From assembly GCA_002104905.1 (NCBI GenBank), contig MCFE01000714.1, positions 1 through 42,673 on the forward strand: 42,673 nucleotides of DNA, given 5' to 3'. Under the pieces are notes generated by a model, which was given only the letters and a program-made list of their open reading frames with translations, was not told the DNA's origin and did no database searches. The stretch comes from Basidiobolus meristosporus CBS 931.73. Taxonomy: Eukaryota; Basidiobolomycota; Basidiobolomycetes; Basidiobolales; Basidiobolaceae. The position numbers and the translations under genes were made by a program. Shown here in pieces: positions 39,842-42,673 of this stretch (position 1 is its first letter; every line of letters begins with the position of its first letter).

Positions 39842-42423
39842 CATAAGATGGTGCCGCTCACCATCATGTCTTAATCACCAAAAGGGCGGGCCTTAGGCCA
39901 TCTGATGATTCGAACAATGTTTAAGGAACACAAGTTGATCGGTACCGGTAACCAATGAAAGGCATCGTAACTCACTTGACTTCACCCCAATCTACATCTC
40001 TTGGCTTAAGGCAGGACTGAGTTTGTATAGGGAGCTTTTGGAAGTTCTCGGGATGGTTTGATACAGTACGCCAAACAAGTGTTTGGCGTCTTCGCATCGA
40101 CACCAGGATCCCGTCGAGTCTTCTAGCTGTTCATCTGCGAACCTGGAGGTAACCTTATAGCTACCAACTGAGAATGCCAAGTAGAAGGAATTCTACTGAG
40201 TGGGACAACCTACCTTCAATGGTCGGGCCTGCTTATGGCATTTGTTTCAGTTGGCACTATGCCGTGTGGATTGTAGGCCAGTATCACGGTGACATAAACA
40301 GAAATCAACGGAAAAACCTAGGGCTCTGAGCTGCCTGATCCAAGTGCTACTATAGTACTATAGTGCAACGCTGTAAGGAACCTCTTCGTTGACAGGATAC
40401 ATATAAGGTATTGGTGGATTAGGAGGCTAATTAATCAAAGCCCAAAGCGGTCTGTTTATCCACCTGCCAATATATTTGCGCCATATCCAGTACACCCAGG
40501 GAAGCCTAAATAGGCTTATGAACGCTATGCTGTACAGCTCAACAGTCAAGGGTCTATCGACATGGTTAACCGGGCACTGTGTAGATCAGTTTTGTTGGCC
40601 AAAAACTGGCTGACTCTCAAGGATTGTGATGACCAAGTGACAGATATGCACATGATCATCGTACAAAAGGGCTGCCTGGGCTGCTCTCGGAAGAAAAACC
40701 GGCTATATTCAATATACAGGGACTAGTTATTTGAGAAGCGTGATATGCATTAGCTCCTATATTTACACGGCCCTCGAGCTTACCTAGGTGTACGCAATTC
40801 GACCGGCCATCGCAAGCTCTCTAGTTATCAACACAATATGTTTATAGTATACATTGCTTGAGCTGGATCACTTGCAGTGACAGGAATACCTTACAATACA
40901 TCCTATACTCGTGCACTAGTGGAGTATTTGCTTTTATTACTTGTGACGTAATAGCTGTATCTATTCACGTATTTAAGTCACTAAATACCAGAGTTTGACT
41001 TTGCTAGCCGATAACCACGCCAACCTGTTGAGATGTGGCTGGTTTCTTTGTTGCTACTGCTCTCGACTTCACGAGCACTTATTGCACGTCCTAATGGAAT
41101 CATTTCTGGGATATGGGAGGCTATTGGCATTGACATTGGTATTCTCAGAAGCAATTCAAGCTAATGATATTGTATCATTGGAGCGTGCAGTTGCTCGTTT
41201 TGAAACTCAGTGAAACATTGGCATTTTCTGGTGAAATTAACCCTACCATGTACACATGATTCGACGGACTCCAACTCACCTAACCCACTGATAATCCATA
41301 TCATGAAGTACCTGTGATCCGCTGTTTAATTATTCGGTATGTGTTGCAAATGTCCCTTTCATCACCTAACAAACGCCCACCAATCTCTCATTTTACCACT
41401 GCCTTACACAATAAAACTTGTAGATCGATATCCGAATGAAATGCGAAGCCTGCCTCCGTAAATCACAACCCAACATTGGTTTGCTTTAGCTTTGGCATTG
41501 CGGCACAGACTGAAGTAGATACACCCCTTCGTCCTGATTCCCATATATTCAGAGTGTTTACTACTAGGGGGCGTACACCAACGCATTTGCATAGTATAGT
41601 GCCTACAAAAGCAAGAACAAAGTAACTCCACTTCGAGAGCGTAGGGGAAACCTGTATCAGAACTCATTAGCTGAGTAATTAATTTATTCCGCCCGAGATG
41701 TGTCAATGGGCGTAGTTTTTGGCTAGCCTGCAATTGGCCCTTTGGATTTACATGATTTGTGACATACGTTGATCAAAGACAATGGGGTCTAGAACGCTAT
41801 TTTATAACCTCAAAGTCATTTATAATTAATTGATTAATATTGACCTAACCGCAAACCTGCATTATACTGATTTATAGTTGTGTGGAATGAATGCCTATGG
41901 TTTGTGTACAACTGATCATGCATACCAATGCAGATCAATCTCTATGGCATATATACCCTATGAGAAATAATTGTGATAATCCCACCAAAAGGCCGTCACA
42001 AATCAAAGTCCCGTGACTAACAGGTATTGATCCCATCAGGACACTGTGCAAAGACCATTGAAAACTAATTGCACCCCAGATTTCACAAAAAACTTTGTTA
42101 AGATTTTCCATCACAACAATACATAAGTGGCTTTTGATTGGTCCTCTGCCAAATCTCTAACTTTCTGATCCTGGACACTCAACCACCTCCTACATTTTTG
42201 TACATTGATTGGCTATTGCCTCTTTTTCACACTCCTTACTTCCTGCCTGAACCAATTCTCTTACTTTTCATGCATACCAATTGATTTATTTGTGTTGAAA
42301 CTTAGGGGGGGGGAAGACAGTCACCAACAGGTGAAATCTTTATTTCAGTTGAAACAAAGAAGCCAGCACTACTGTTGTAGGTTTGATACTGTTGTAAGAG
42401 TCTTGGAGATATTGGAAGTGATT
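39842..42423. other. Gene-poor subtelomere
   Basis: About 2.6 kb of AT-rich DNA with no gene I can support. Frames at 40995-41213 (+) and 41404-41733 (-) have no recognisable product. From about 42,013 to the telomere no CpG occurs. A 9-base G run lies at 42,305-42,313. The final 39 bases (42,388-42,426) match an internal sequence at 29,074-29,110. Confidence 0.5.
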
Positions 42424-42426
42424 GGG

Positions 42427-42673
42427 TTAGGGTTAGGGTTAGGGTTAGGGTTAGGGTTAGGGTTAGGGTTAGGGTTAGGGTTAGGGTTAGGGTTAGGGTT
42501 AGGGTTAGGGTTAGGGTTAGGGTTAGGGTTAGGGTTAGGGTTAGGGTTAGGGTTAGGGTTAGGGTTAGGGTTAGGGTTAGGGTTAGGGTTAGGGTTAGGG
42601 TTAGGGTTAGGGTTAGGGTTAGGGTTAGGGTTAGGGTTAGGGTTAGGGTTAGGGTTAGGGTTAGGGTTAGGGT
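42427..42673 (+). repeat. Telomeric array, (TTAGGG)41
   Basis: Forty-one perfect TTAGGG units and one extra T, continuing to the last base of the window. The G-rich strand reads 5' to 3' outward, the orientation of a right chromosome end. The array begins without degenerate units, directly after GTGATTGGG. Its real length is not known because the sequence stops inside it. Confidence 0.99.

Noticed and set aside
39673-39867. Overlapping minus-strand frame starting MMVSGTILCIKVS
   Set aside because: It would be translated across the TATA box and the repeat leader of the small gene; the other frame looks more protein-like.
41404-41733. Minus-strand 109-codon frame near the telomere
   Set aside because: No recognised domain or promoter; length is within chance for this AT-rich DNA.
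1-42673. CRISPR arrays, bacterial operons, ribosome binding sites, phage genes
   Set aside because: Spliced genes and a TTAGGG telomere show nuclear eukaryotic DNA; no spaced identical repeats were seen.

Overview
The window is the right-hand end of a eukaryotic, almost certainly fungal, chromosome. The last 247 bases (42427-42673) are 41 perfect TTAGGG units with the G-rich strand running to the 3' end, as at a right telomere. Genes carry many short GT-AG introns (mostly 50-90 nt). The gene set (Rtg2-type Ppx/GppA phosphatase, Mmt-type mitochondrial CDF transporter, Mam3/CNNM protein, C2H2 activator) fits a fungus. STK19-like and STIMATE-like genes and a Tnp2/CACTA transposon argue against budding yeast and for an early-diverging or basidiomycete-like lineage; this placement is inference. 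The exact species cannot be read from the sequence.

Layout. 1 to ~5,755 is a decayed CACTA (En/Spm) transposon, with a Tnp2-like transposase on the minus strand and a second coding region on the plus strand that holds a 69-codon repeat. This block has almost no CpG, and the normal CpG level returns abruptly at ~5,760. From 5,760 to ~23,000 is compact housekeeping DNA: RING-H2 protein (+), 1-Cys peroxiredoxin (-), CNNM/Mam3 (-), STK19-like (+), NTH1 (-), TPR-metallo-beta-lactamase fusion (+), ADP-ribosylglycohydrolase-family (+), STIMATE-like (-), ZNHIT3 (+). From 23,000 onward genes thin out: C2H2 factor (+, 26.5 kb), Mmt transporter (+, 31.7 kb), pectate-lyase-fold secreted protein (-, 34-36 kb), Rtg2 (-, 36.4-38.1 kb), a small TATA-driven ORF (-, 39.5 kb), then about 2.6 kb of gene-poor subtelomere and the telomere.

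Exon models for ten genes were joined by hand. In nine of them every splice phase closes and total length is a multiple of three (CNNM, STK19, NTH1, TPR-MBL, ADP-ribosylglycohydrolase, STIMATE, ZNHIT3, Mmt, pectate-lyase-like). Two genes show an apparent single-base frameshift near the conserved C-terminus (peroxiredoxin, TPR-MBL), and the tenth spliced model (RING) needs one base fewer at a splice acceptor; consensus errors at homopolymers and real mutations are both possible.

Functionally there is no operon logic, as expected for a eukaryote. Some neighbours are related: STK19-like (transcription-coupled repair) and NTH1 (base-excision repair) are convergent, and peroxiredoxin, NTH1, Mmt and Rtg2 all touch oxidative or mitochondrial physiology. 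I did not find a clearly new multi-gene system. The best leads are the CpG-erased transposon, the telomere-flanking sequence copied 13 kb inward, the TPR-hydrolase fusion, a GC-AG intron in NTH1 and several decayed genes in the subtelomere.
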